Source: Knufia peltigerae
Lineage: Eukaryota; Ascomycota; Eurotiomycetes; Chaetothyriales; Trichomeriaceae
Direction: 5' to 3'
Assembly (NCBI GenBank): GCA_030247855.1
Contig: JAPDRN010000021.1
Coordinates: 62,001-126,000, forward strand
DNA length: 64,000 nt
Below the pieces are notes generated by a model, which worked only from the letters and a program-made list of their open reading frames with translations, was not told the DNA's origin and did not search any database. A program made the position numbers and the translations under genes. Of the stretch, positions 41,139-50,446 are shown in pieces; position 1 is the first letter of the stretch, and each line of letters starts with the position of its first letter.

Positions 41139-43262
41139 ATAGCATCCGAAAGAAGTTGAAGGCCTGATCCAATGAACTTGTCAATCTCAAGAACATGAAC
41201 ACCCTGGAATATCTGAGCCCAGAGTCGCACTGTAATTGTTGCCATTTGCTGAAAGCGGAACCAGTCATCTTCTGATGTGTTTAGTGTTCCCGAAAGGGAC
41301 GTTTCCTGAACGATGCCAGTGATAATATCCAAGAGCCTGCGTTCGGAGCTCCGTAATCCTGCGAGACCATATTGCTTGACGACCAAAGACATAATACCAA
41401 GCCAATTGTTCAATAGCCATACACACTCAAGACTACTCAAGGAATGCTCGATGCTTCGAAAAGCAAATCGAGTATGTGTGACGAGTCCTATACCGAGGCG
41501 GACTGGTATGCTTAACGCATGTGCCGCATGAAGGACGGCTACATCGACTTGCGGAGTTCTGTCCAAGGACATATTCTCAGTACCAAGATGATTTGGTTGT
41601 CTTGATAGGAGTGCTTTCCAAGACCCTAGATTTGAATTTAGTCTGATGTAAGCCAAACGAAGCAGAGCGGTGGCATTCAGTCCAAGGGGACCTTTTTCCG
41701 ACAATGGATCAAGTGTTGCTTCGTAAGTAAGTTCCCAGGATGATTGCCATGTCCTCAGCGCATGCTCGAATCTCTTGAGAGTTGCTGGTTGCAGTGAAGA
41801 TTCTTTTGCATCAGAATGAGCAATGGTAATCTGCTGGAGAAGGGCATGAATGAGCAGGTAATTAGCAAAGGAAGATAGCGGAACCACGACTCCCTGAAGC
41901 AAGAGAGAAAGTGCTTCTTGGAAATGATATTCTCGGTGGTATGAGGCAGTATGATGGAATGCCTCGGCAGTCGTTGTCTTCCACGCTTCAATACAGCTTG
42001 GGAGCAAAGTTCCCATCTCCACATTGAGGATTTGGGGAGGAGTGTTGTATGCAATATTCTGCAGACTGAGAAGCACATAAGCACAGAGCAATGTCCTTCG
42101 TCGTTCTTCAGCTGCCACCCACTTGGACCACGCTTGATACTCTGGTGTATCGTCATGGTTCTGAAAACATGAATATGCCGCATCTTGAACCTCAGAAAGT
42201 CCGTGCCGTCGCACTAGCGTGCTAAGTTGCGTGCCAAGGGTCAAGCCATCTGGAAAGATATCCTTCCCTGCCCAAGATGCATATGAAACAAGAAGGTTCA
42301 GCGTTTGAATCTTCCTAAGTCCATGTCGTCGCTCTGCAGTGGGCTCTTCAGGTGTTTCGCTCTCCTGACGGCGTAGCTTCTCGGCGAAGATACATTTTGC
42401 CATAAAGTATAAAATGTAAGAGCAGTGACTTTCAAATCTATTCAATGCACCCAAAGCAGCTGCGGCAAGAAGCAGTTCGATTTCTGTTCTAGCAACTGAG
42501 AAAGTCGCAGAATGAATGAAAGGAAGGCTCTCTTGAACGCAACGGAAGTAAGATTCCAGGTTGCGACTTAGCGAGTTCCGAGACGGCAGTCGCCAGCCAG
42601 ATGGAAGGGCCTCGGCAAAGGATTCGACTTCAAGACAAAACCCTTCATAGACAGAATCAGAGAAGGCCCAAGGAATAACACCAATAGAGTCTTCGAATAA
42701 TCCGCTAGATTCATCGTAGTGTTTGACTTCGTATTGCATGTCATCTAGAATTGGCAAGCGTGAGCTGAAGCGTGGGAAGCTGTGATTACTTGGGGATTGA
42801 ATATGCGACCGAAGAAAGGCGGGAGAGGTGTCGTTATCATAATTGAAGAGTATTGGAGGTAGCATGTCCTGACGGAATAGGTCGGGATCCAAAACAAAAC
42901 CTGGATCTTCCTGCTCTGCGTAAGAAGTCTTCTTTACAAGAGACACTGATGTATTGGAATGAAGATCATTTCGAGCGTGATGCTTCAGGTTGACATGTCG
43001 AGAGAGGAGGTCTCTATTCGCAACGGTAAGTGACTTGGCTAAGGGGTTGATATAACACCGGCTTACTGTCTCGTGAAATGCTGTCCACAATCGCAAGCAA
43101 ATGGTTTCTCATGTGTATCTAGCCGTTGTGAGAAAGGTCTCAATACTCCCATTCGAGCGACGTACGTGTTCGTTCATGTCGTACTAGATGCTCTCGTCGA
43201 GCAAACTGCTTCCCGCAATAGGTGCATGGCGCTAATGTTCTTCTCGGCCTACCTCGAGGCAT
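41135..43262 (-). CDS. C2H2 zinc-finger transcription factor with fungal-specific domain
   Basis: Three exons, complement(41135..43013, 43067..43118, 43166..43262), give 675 residues. The finger region is split by 47- and 53-nt introns and would be missed by simple ORF calling. Finger 1 has Cys13, Cys16, His25 and His29 (CTYCGKQFARREHLVRH). A THTHEKPF linker joins it to finger 2, whose first cysteines are one residue apart (C41-x-C43) and which continues FTRQDLLSRH. The remaining part (from about residue 180) is the helical fungal regulatory domain, with blocks such as FIHSATF and an EERRRTLLCAY motif. Proteins of this plan activate local catabolic or secondary-metabolism genes. It is tail-to-tail with the MDR gene, overlapping by 4 bp. 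Confidence 0.85.
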
Positions 43263-43903
43263 TTCAAAAGAGGAGATAGAAGGATAGTGATAATATTTCA
43301 GTTATCAACTTGACGATGGTATAGAGAGCCCCCGTCACTCTGAGGAAGTTTCCTTCATGATCGTACAGTTATCGTATTCCGAACCAGCCTTGGTCGCCTG
43401 GAAGTGTTTCTGGCCAGAAAGGTGGTATGGTCTTACGCCCGTAGAGCCTGAATTAATAAGCCATGAGGCTTTGTGGGGGACAAGGTGGCAACGAAGTGGA
43501 CCATGCACTTCTAGGCTTTCTGGCCTACAATTCCTCTCTGCATCCGATAAGAAGACATATGAGCTCAATGACTCTCGATGCCTGGTTTGATTCTAGAGAA
43601 ATATTTGATGAATTGAAATATGTGTGAGTAAAGGAAGTCACGATGCTGATACGAATACGAGCTCCAACTTCCATCTAATCTGATCTGTCAATCAGTTGAC
43701 GTCAGCAGCAAAAACAAATGGATTAACCATGACGACGCCGCTTTTAAGGCCTCCCAGGGGATGCCTGCGACTCCATGCTCTCAACTCACCCTCGCAGCAT
43801 CCACGAAAAAGGTATCCGACAAAGGCCCTGAGCAGTATGAAAGTCCCTAGCCTGCAATGCCGAGATCAATCCAAGATTTTGAAAGCCTGATGATATTTGC
43901 AAT
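43263..43903. other. Divergent promoter region of the regulator and hydrolase genes
   Basis: 640 bp. Short ORFs (43357-43590, 43696-43890) have no support. The region may hold the regulator's own binding sites, as both flanking genes start from it. Confidence 0.45.
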
Positions 43904-44857
43904 ATGGCTTCAGATCCTATAACATTCAGGTCGCCCTCCAATCCGGACTGGTCACTCTCTTACGTTCAACTGAATCCAGGAGCTGAACACAGTCTCGTCT
44001 TTTGCTATGGTGCTGCCGGCAGCTCAACGGTATTGCAAATGTTCCACGCATTTCTCGCGTCCCATCAGAATGTGTCCCTGCTTTGTATCGATAGATGGAC
44101 GCAGGGGAAAAATGTCTCCCGACATGGCCCATCTCTGTTTCTCGAATTAAGCACGATCACGCTTGAACTTCTGGACTCCTTGCGCATTGAGCGCTTCAGC
44201 CTTGCCGCACACTCAGCAGGCGTCTATCAAATGCTCCATCTTGCGAAGACGGCCGCGGTGGGACGAGTCGAGAACTTGTTCTCAATCGCGGCCCACATCC
44301 CGGCTCCCTTTACTGGGTCGAGAGCAATGGAGTACATGTGCTCAATGCCCAACAGCCTATTCAAAACAGTCACTACTATGGATTCGGCGCTGGCTGGCAC
44401 TTGGGTTGAAAAAGTATTTTCACGACTCGTGAAAAAGAACGATGACAAGGAGGCAGAAGATGTCTTTCTGGTTTCTAAAACTAGTCGTGAACGACTGTTT
44501 CAGCAGATTCGGGCCGATAACAAGCACTCAACAGAACAGGCAGAGCGTCTTGATCTCGACTACAGGCTCGGTTATGAGAGAATACCGGGTGTTGACCGCG
44601 ACTTTCTGGTCCGGCTCTTCACAGAATGCACGACGGACATGATCTGGTTCGCTGCAGATGGCGACGTTTTCTTTGGCCCTGCAACTGTTCATCGAATTGC
44701 AAAAGATATGAATGAGGCAAAGGTCGAAATAGTTACAATACCAGAGGCGACACACGCGGACATTTTCGTTCGAACCCGGGTATGGGAGATGATCTTTGAT
44801 AAGATTATTGGCCAAGACATGAACGGACAAGAAGGTCGCCATGGAGAGACGATATAG
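43904..44857 (+). CDS. Alpha/beta hydrolase
   Basis: Single exon, 317 residues. The fold shows the nucleophile elbow AAHSAGVYQM with Ser104, an A-x-S-x-G variant, an acid in the ADGDVFFG strand near residue 250 and the catalytic His near residue 282 in EATHADIF. An oxyanion-forming CYGAAGSS lies at the start of the core. There is no signal peptide, so it should be cytosolic. The substrate is unknown: an ester, lactone or a carbon-carbon bond hydrolase is possible. It sits divergent to the C2H2 regulator and near the MDR oxidoreductase, which suggests a common pathway. Confidence 0.8.
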   Translation: MASDPITFRSPSNPDWSLSYVQLNPGAEHSLVFCYGAAGSSTVLQMFHAFLASHQNVSLLCIDRWTQGKNVSRHGPSLFLELSTITLELLDSLRIERFSLAAHSAGVYQMLHLAKTAAVGRVENLFSIAAHIPAPFTGSRAMEYMCSMPNSLFKTVTTMDSALAGTWVEKVFSRLVKKNDDKEAEDVFLVSKTSRERLFQQIRADNKHSTEQAERLDLDYRLGYERIPGVDRDFLVRLFTECTTDMIWFAADGDVFFGPATVHRIAKDMNEAKVEIVTIPEATHADIFVRTRVWEMIFDKIIGQDMNGQEGRHGETI

Positions 44858-45468
44858 GACAGTGTCAGAAAGCCGCTGGAACGAGGGATCTTGTGAAAAC
44901 AATCCGGACGTGATGTAGAATGTTGAACAAGGGCTTAAAGTACCAGGTAGATTGGCAAGAAGAAAGATGATATGATGACGCGTCGTTTTTAAAGCGGCAA
45001 AGGGGGTTGAAGATCCGAGACACGTAGATTCAACTGTTTCTTCATCGTTTCAATTGTTTTTCTTCGCACATGCTTCTTCTCTACCTAGGTATTTTTGCAC
45101 CTTGAGAGTTGAAATCTTCGGTGAGAGATTATGATATTGAATGTTGGTCTTGCAGCAATACTTTGCATTTTCCTTTTTGAGAACCCCAGCCACTCCATTG
45201 TCCTGTAGGAAACCCTCCTGAATCGATATCGAAGGCTACAAAGTAGAGGCAAATCCTTATTGGCTACAGAGTGTAGTAACAAAAAACACTCACCTTCTTC
45301 TCGGATCCCGTGAGTCATTGTGGAGACGTTGGAATTCACGAAGCCTCGACTACTGTGTTCCTGATCTGCCATTTCTCTGCTCCTACAGCTTTTGCCCAGC
45401 ATCTTTGTTGTTCGATGACATAGCTTCAAGTTTGAAGTAGGAAGCTGTCTGGATTGGTGGTCGACGGC
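44858..45468. other. Intergenic region with a small candidate gene
   Basis: Between the hydrolase and choline-kinase-like genes. Only the small spliced candidate at 45129-45372 (minus strand) shows coding signals. Confidence 0.4.
45129..45372 (-). CDS. Small spliced candidate gene, 55 residues
   Basis: Exons complement(45129..45217, 45294..45372) join across a 76-nt intron (GTGAGT donor, ATTCAG acceptor) in frame. The product begins MADQEHSSRGFVNSN and continues THGIREEGGFPTGQWSGW. It is Gly/Trp/Gln-rich after the splice point, with no signal peptide. I do not recognise it. An in-frame ATG further upstream would add ten residues. Support is the splice site quality and the conserved-looking GFPTGQWSGWG stretch; a chance ORF remains possible. 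Confidence 0.35.
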
Positions 45469-46575
45469 ATGGGAGACACTCGTGATGAGACGCCGACCTT
45501 GCTCGATGCCGCTGACGCGCTCCGACTCGTGTCTGCTTTTTTCGAAAACGAATGGCCTAGAACCGGTGTGAGTGACATTCGCACCAGACGAGTCACTGGG
45601 GGGATGATCAACACTTTGCAATTGATCTCGCGAGACACTGCCGCGATTGACGAGCCGGGCACTGTCCTCATTCGACACTTTGGCTTGGATGGAGATGGTG
45701 AAGATCCCCCTGAGGACGGTGTGACTTTGTCAGCCGCCCAGCAGGGTCTCGTGCACTGGGAGATGGATCGTAAAGGCTGGGGGCCGAGATTGTATGGCTT
45801 ATTCCCTGGAGGCCGTCTGGAAGAGTACATTGATTCGCACCCACTTACCGCTGCCGAGTCCACGGAAGCGACCATCCGACAAGATGTGGCACGCAGTTAT
45901 GCTAGGTTACACTCCCTTCAACTTCCGTTGCGAAGGAATTCCTTCAAAATGGTCGTTGAAAAGTTGAGCCAAAACAGCCAGAGTAAGCATGATCAAGTCC
46001 AAGAAGAGCTGCTTGCTGTGGAAGACCCAAGAGCATTGGAATACGCCACCGTGTTTCACGACACAGATTGGACCCGAGAATTGAATTGGGTGTCGGGCTT
46101 GTTTGAAAAGCACAAGTGCAAGACGACCGTCACTCATGGCGACCCGAATTATCTCAATATTCTCGTCAAGAATTTTGAAAGTGAATGTCGAACCATTCTC
46201 ATCGACTACGAAACCATGGCGTACAGCTACCGAGGAATCGATATTGGAGGTCATTTCAATGAGCGCATGTACTGTTACAATCAGGGCGACAGTCAGCTGA
46301 CGGGTTACGGGCCACCTGGTCTTGACGAACAAAGGCTCTTCTGCGAGGCCTATCTCCAAGAGATGCGAGCTTTGGGACAAGAGCTATCAGAACAAGATAC
46401 CGTCGAGCATCTTCTCCTCGAAGCGAATATAGGTCGACTATACTCACTGCTGTTCACAAACTTGATGTGCACGGTCCTTGACGAGGTGGAAGCAGAACCT
46501 CCATTTCTGTCTGGCCTAGCACATATGATGAACACTTATAGGCAGCTAAAGAGGGAGTTTGTGAAGACTCATTAG
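45469..46575 (+). CDS. Choline/ethanolamine kinase-like protein
   Basis: Single exon, 368 residues from the first ATG in frame. The kinase-like fold has the Brenner motif THGDPNYLNIL (His223, Asp225, Asn230), followed by the metal-binding ILIDYETMAYSYRGIDIGGHFNE, the choline-kinase signature. The N-terminal lobe carries RVTGGMINTLQLI, an equivalent of the family GGxxN loop, and VLIRHFG with the ATP-site region. Choline kinases phosphorylate choline or ethanolamine in the first step of the Kennedy phospholipid pathway; divergent fungal paralogues may act on other amino alcohols. It is shorter than canonical yeast Cki1. The neighbouring FAD amine/amino-acid-type oxidoreductase is on the same strand. 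Confidence 0.85.
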   Translation: MGDTRDETPTLLDAADALRLVSAFFENEWPRTGVSDIRTRRVTGGMINTLQLISRDTAAIDEPGTVLIRHFGLDGDGEDPPEDGVTLSAAQQGLVHWEMDRKGWGPRLYGLFPGGRLEEYIDSHPLTAAESTEATIRQDVARSYARLHSLQLPLRRNSFKMVVEKLSQNSQSKHDQVQEELLAVEDPRALEYATVFHDTDWTRELNWVSGLFEKHKCKTTVTHGDPNYLNILVKNFESECRTILIDYETMAYSYRGIDIGGHFNERMYCYNQGDSQLTGYGPPGLDEQRLFCEAYLQEMRALGQELSEQDTVEHLLLEANIGRLYSLLFTNLMCTVLDEVEAEPPFLSGLAHMMNTYRQLKREFVKTH

Positions 46576-46879
46576 ATTCTAGATAGCAAAATATTGAACA
46601 AGAGCGGCATCACTCTGTTTCCCGATTGGGCGGGACATGAGAGCCGTTCAACCTCATATGACATCGCCACTTTGAGATCTTCTCCCTGCGAAGGACACCA
46701 AGTACTTACAAATAGTTGCTGTGATCGTGACTCTTGTCAAAAGTATTATAAGATAAAAGCTTCTCGACAAAGCATCGATCTCAAGTTGACATTGGTCTCT
46801 TCCAGCCTTCAACATAGCTCGATCAATCTTATCTCGACTATCTCGTGGTTGTTGTCATCACCACCACCATCATCTCACC
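46576..46879. other. Intergenic region, promoter of the Tda3-like gene
   Basis: About 300 bp, with a C/A-rich tract immediately before the start (46855-46879). No gene. Confidence 0.5.
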
Positions 46880-48166
46880 ATGGCCGACGGGGAGAAGAGA
46901 AACATTGTAGTCATCGGAGGAGGAATCATTGGTTCAACAACGGCATATTACCTGACACGACATCCAAGATACGACCCCGAGAAGCACACAATACACCTCA
47001 TAGAGGCCACGTCGATAGCGAGCGGCGCATCCGGCAAGGCCGGGGGACTACTCGCTCTCTGGGCATACCCGTCATGTCTCGTGCCGCTGAGTTTCAAGCT
47101 CCACGCCCAACTGGCCAAAGAACACGGTGGCGTTGACCGATGGGGATACCGCGGGGTAGGCGTCGGCCAGATCGACCTGAAGGGGCGTCACGTCTCGAGT
47201 CGACCAAAGATCACGGACAACAGCGGCGCGGATGGCGCCGCCGAGGAGATCCGAGGCATTCATCAGCCTGACGTGTCGAGCGACGCCGGTCATGTGAGTC
47301 TACAGAAACGAAGCAAAGAGTCGTACGCGAACCTGAGAAAGATGGGCCTGCCCGACGATCTGGACTGGTTGGCCGAGGACTGCGTGCGAGGATACGACAG
47401 CATGGGTTCACCCAAGGATACGGCACAAGTGCACCCCTATCAATTCACCACCTCGATGGCGTCTCTCGCGGAAGAAAAGGGGGCCAAAATCATCATCGGT
47501 AGCGTCCAAAAGATCGAGACTTCAGCGGCGGGCGACCATACGGTCAAGTACAAGGACAAGTCGACGAGTACGTTGCAAAGTCTGCCGGCCACCGATGTCA
47601 TCGTCACGGCGGGGCCTTGGACCAAGACCGTCTGGCCGGGAGCACCGATCGGTTCCCTCCGGGCGCACAGCGTGACGATCCGTCCGACGAGGCCGGTGTC
47701 GGCTTACTGTCTGTTCACGCAACTGGCCTTGCCGAAGAACTTCAAGGACGGCGTCAAGTCGGGCGCCATGTATGTCAGCCCGGAAATCTACGCACGGCCC
47801 AACAACGAGCTGTACGCCTGCGGAGAGGGAGACCACCTCGTGCCCCTGCCAAAGTCTGCCGCCGACGTCGAGGTCGACGACTCCCGGTGTCAGGACATCG
47901 TCGACTACTGCGCTAGTTTCTCGGACGAGATGCGAGACGGTGAGGTCCTGGTCCGCCAGGCCTGTTACCTGCCTCAAGTGGAAACCGGGTCGGGTCCACT
48001 GGTCGGACACACAAACACCAAGGGTGTCTACATCGCAGCGGGGCACACGTGCTGGGGAATCCAGAACGGTCCGGCCACGGGTAAGTTGATGAGTGAGTTT
48101 GTGTTTGACGGCAAGGCCGTCAGTGCAAACATCAACAGTCTGGATCCGAGGAGGGTGTTGAGGTAA
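46880..48166 (+). CDS. FAD-dependent oxidoreductase, Tda3-like
   Basis: Single exon, 428 residues. The N-terminal dinucleotide-binding motif VVIGGGIIGSTTAYYL (residues about 9-24) and the acidic end of strand 2 (HLIEA) mark the D-amino-acid oxidase/glycine oxidase superfamily. GASGKAGGLLA gives the FAD contact loop, and the C-terminal GVYIAAGHTCWGIQNGPATGKLMSE is the conserved FAD-binding tail. This combination resembles fungal Tda3 (yeast YHR009C), an oxidoreductase linked with late endosome-to-Golgi traffic, whose substrate is not known. The ATG sits in a good context (CACCATGGC). No targeting signal is seen. Confidence 0.85.
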   Translation: MADGEKRNIVVIGGGIIGSTTAYYLTRHPRYDPEKHTIHLIEATSIASGASGKAGGLLALWAYPSCLVPLSFKLHAQLAKEHGGVDRWGYRGVGVGQIDLKGRHVSSRPKITDNSGADGAAEEIRGIHQPDVSSDAGHVSLQKRSKESYANLRKMGLPDDLDWLAEDCVRGYDSMGSPKDTAQVHPYQFTTSMASLAEEKGAKIIIGSVQKIETSAAGDHTVKYKDKSTSTLQSLPATDVIVTAGPWTKTVWPGAPIGSLRAHSVTIRPTRPVSAYCLFTQLALPKNFKDGVKSGAMYVSPEIYARPNNELYACGEGDHLVPLPKSAADVEVDDSRCQDIVDYCASFSDEMRDGEVLVRQACYLPQVETGSGPLVGHTNTKGVYIAAGHTCWGIQNGPATGKLMSEFVFDGKAVSANINSLDPRRVLR

Positions 48167-48298
48167 ATGGTGGGAGAAATATATTCTGTGCACAAAGACA
48201 TGGTAGATATAACACATAGCACGAACGCATGATTCTCCACCTTATTCGCCTGAACATCATCATTATTCGTCGTCAAGACACTACATTCCTGTTCAAGT
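48167..48298. other. Short convergent 3' region
   Basis: Only about 130 bp separate the stops of the Tda3-like gene and the DRG1 gene. Confidence 0.6.
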
Positions 48299-49963
48299 CT
48301 ATGCTTTCCAAGCACTAACCACTTGCACCACATCTTCATCAGAAACCACGTGTGCCAACCCGACTCGCTGTGGGATATGCTTCGCACTTGCACCCCACAC
48401 GAGCGCGTACTTGAACGTCTCCTTGAGCGTGCGATGGATCTGGTCGCACACGTCTTCGATGCTGCTATTGCTCCTCACGATCAGGGCCTCTCCAAAGTCC
48501 GGGTCCACGCCCTGTCTCTTCGTGTAGATGCGCATCAACCGTAACTCCTGCCAGCACCGCTCGACGACATCCTGAATACCCAGGTCCAGCTCGCACGACA
48601 TGACGACCGTGTTGGGTTCGTGGGCTAAAGCGTCCAGGTAGTCCACCGTCACGCTATCGATCTTATTGTACACGTACAGACACCGAATGTATTTTCTGTG
48701 GTCCTTCATGATGACGTCGATGAAATCGTCTACCGTGACGTTCTCGTCTCGCACCAGCACCTCGCAGTTTAGGATCTTGTAGTCTCGCAGGATGTTGTAG
48801 ACCATCTTCTCGTCAATGTACTTCGGTGGTGATTGGAACGTGATCTTCATGCCGCCGGCCTTTTTGGCTTTGAGGTAGATGTTCGGTGGGTCGCGGTTCA
48901 ATCGGATCCCGACGGCTTCCAATTCCGCTTCCAGGAGGGCTCGTTGCTCGGCTCTTTTCGTGGCGTCGAGCACCATTAATATCAGGTCGGATGTCTAGAG
49001 GTGCGCAAGAGTACGCACACACAAATATCAGAGAGAATCGATCAAAAGAATACGAGATCGATCTTTTCGAGGCCATGTTACTGCTCACCTTTGCGGCACT
49101 GATGACTTGTCGACCTCTACCTTTACCCTCAGAAGCACCTTCAATGATACCAGGTAAATCGAGGATCTGGATCTCAGCACCTCCGTATTCAAGCACTCCA
49201 GGAATTGCGGTCAAGGTCGTAAATGAGTAGGCTGCAACTTCTGATTTGGTTTTTGTGATTTTGGACAAAAACGTCGATTTACCGACCGATGGGAAACCGA
49301 CCAGGGCTATTCGCGCATCTCCCGACTTGGAAACGTCGAAGCCTGTCCCTCCGCCGGAACCGGCGCCCGGGCCTGGCTCAAGTAGTTGTGCTCGTAATCG
49401 TGCAAGCTTTCTATAAGGGCTAAGTCAGCTTGGTTTTTCTGTGACAGGATCATCTGCTGTAGAACTTGGTACTAGGATGGCCATCAAGGGGCTCCTCAAG
49501 TGTCGTGTCCCCTACACCTCTTGAGGGTGAGAAAGGTCCTTCACACCCATTTTGCATCCTATGGTAACGACCAAAGCAGGCCTCGCACGTGACGAGGCTG
49601 GCCATTTTTTGGAGTGGATACGGAATTTATTGGTCTTTGGGCATCTTCCAGTTTTGACACCTTTGATACATACAACAATACAACAATTCTGCAGGAGAGA
49701 GCTTACCCTTTCAGTAGTCCGAGATGGTATTCTAGTCCCAATCAGTCACAGACTTTGCAGAAGGCGTTGTCGACCAGTCATCACGAACCTGTGGCTTTGT
49801 TTTCTGTTCCACGTCAGTTATCTGCTCCCTGCTATGATAAGAAGACAACACATACTTTGAGTTCGGGCCATTTCGGCCTCGATCCTGGGAACGAGTTAGG
49901 AACCAGACATCTTGTGTCATATACAGCGACATACTCTTTGATCTTTTCAGTAATATTCACCAT
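48299..49963 (-). CDS. rbg1: Developmentally regulated GTP-binding protein 1 (Rbg1/DRG1)
   Basis: Six exons, complement(48299..48994, 49089..49410, 49707..49731, 49789..49803, 49856..49884, 49935..49963), give 371 residues, almost exactly the length of DRG1 in other eukaryotes. The N-terminus MVNITEKIKE is diagnostic. Motifs are G1 GFPSVGKS (71-78), G3 DLPG (117-120), G4 NKID (250-253) and a C-terminal TGS domain (about 290-370). The GTPase works with a DFRP partner (yeast Tma46/Gir2) on translating ribosomes and prevents stalls. The first four exons are only 29, 29, 15 and 25 nt, and the fourth intron is long (296 nt). Every junction keeps frame. The third intron has a weak GTTCGT donor. Confidence 0.95.
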
Positions 49964-50446
49964 CTTGGCGGTTTCGGTTCAGATATCCTTGCGAAAAACT
50001 TGTCCCACCGAAACAAGCAGGGAGTAGACCGCACTACCGGGCAGGGAAGTGCTCCTTGTGAACTCAACAGAGAACACGAATCGAAGTCTGTCGTGAAGAA
50101 AAAGTGATGGATGGTTTGAGTGAGAAACACTGAATCGCCATCACAGAATTGAGAATCGGCTTCCCGGCCTATAGTTGTTCCGTGCCGGACATCTCTTGGC
50201 GAGGCTGTGGTTGTTGAGTGAGTCAAAAGGTCAACCACCCTTTCTCTCTCAACTTTGTTCACAACACTCTCACACAACGACAACATTCATGCGACAAAGA
50301 ATCATGAGATAGGTGGTTGCGGCAATTGCTGCAACTGCCTAGGTAGGTATATATACCCCTCGTTTTCGGGGTAACCTGCCAAGCTTCAAGAAACACAGAC
50401 ATCGCCGAGACAACATCAGATCCCTTTGCGGATCTGGTACTTCAAT
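49964..50446. other. Bidirectional promoter of rbg1 and gcn2
   Basis: 480 bp between divergent translation-related genes. A TATATATA run lies at 50348-50355 on the gcn2 side. No gene. Confidence 0.6.
50348..50355 (+). promoter_or_regulatory. TATA-like element upstream of gcn2
   Basis: TATATATA inside a GGTATATATACC palindrome, about 92 bp before the gcn2 ATG. Confidence 0.35.

Noticed and set aside
40011..48166. A classical secondary-metabolite gene cluster
   Set aside because: No polyketide synthase, peptide synthetase, terpene cyclase or prenyltransferase is present; only a small enzyme-plus-regulator group is supported.
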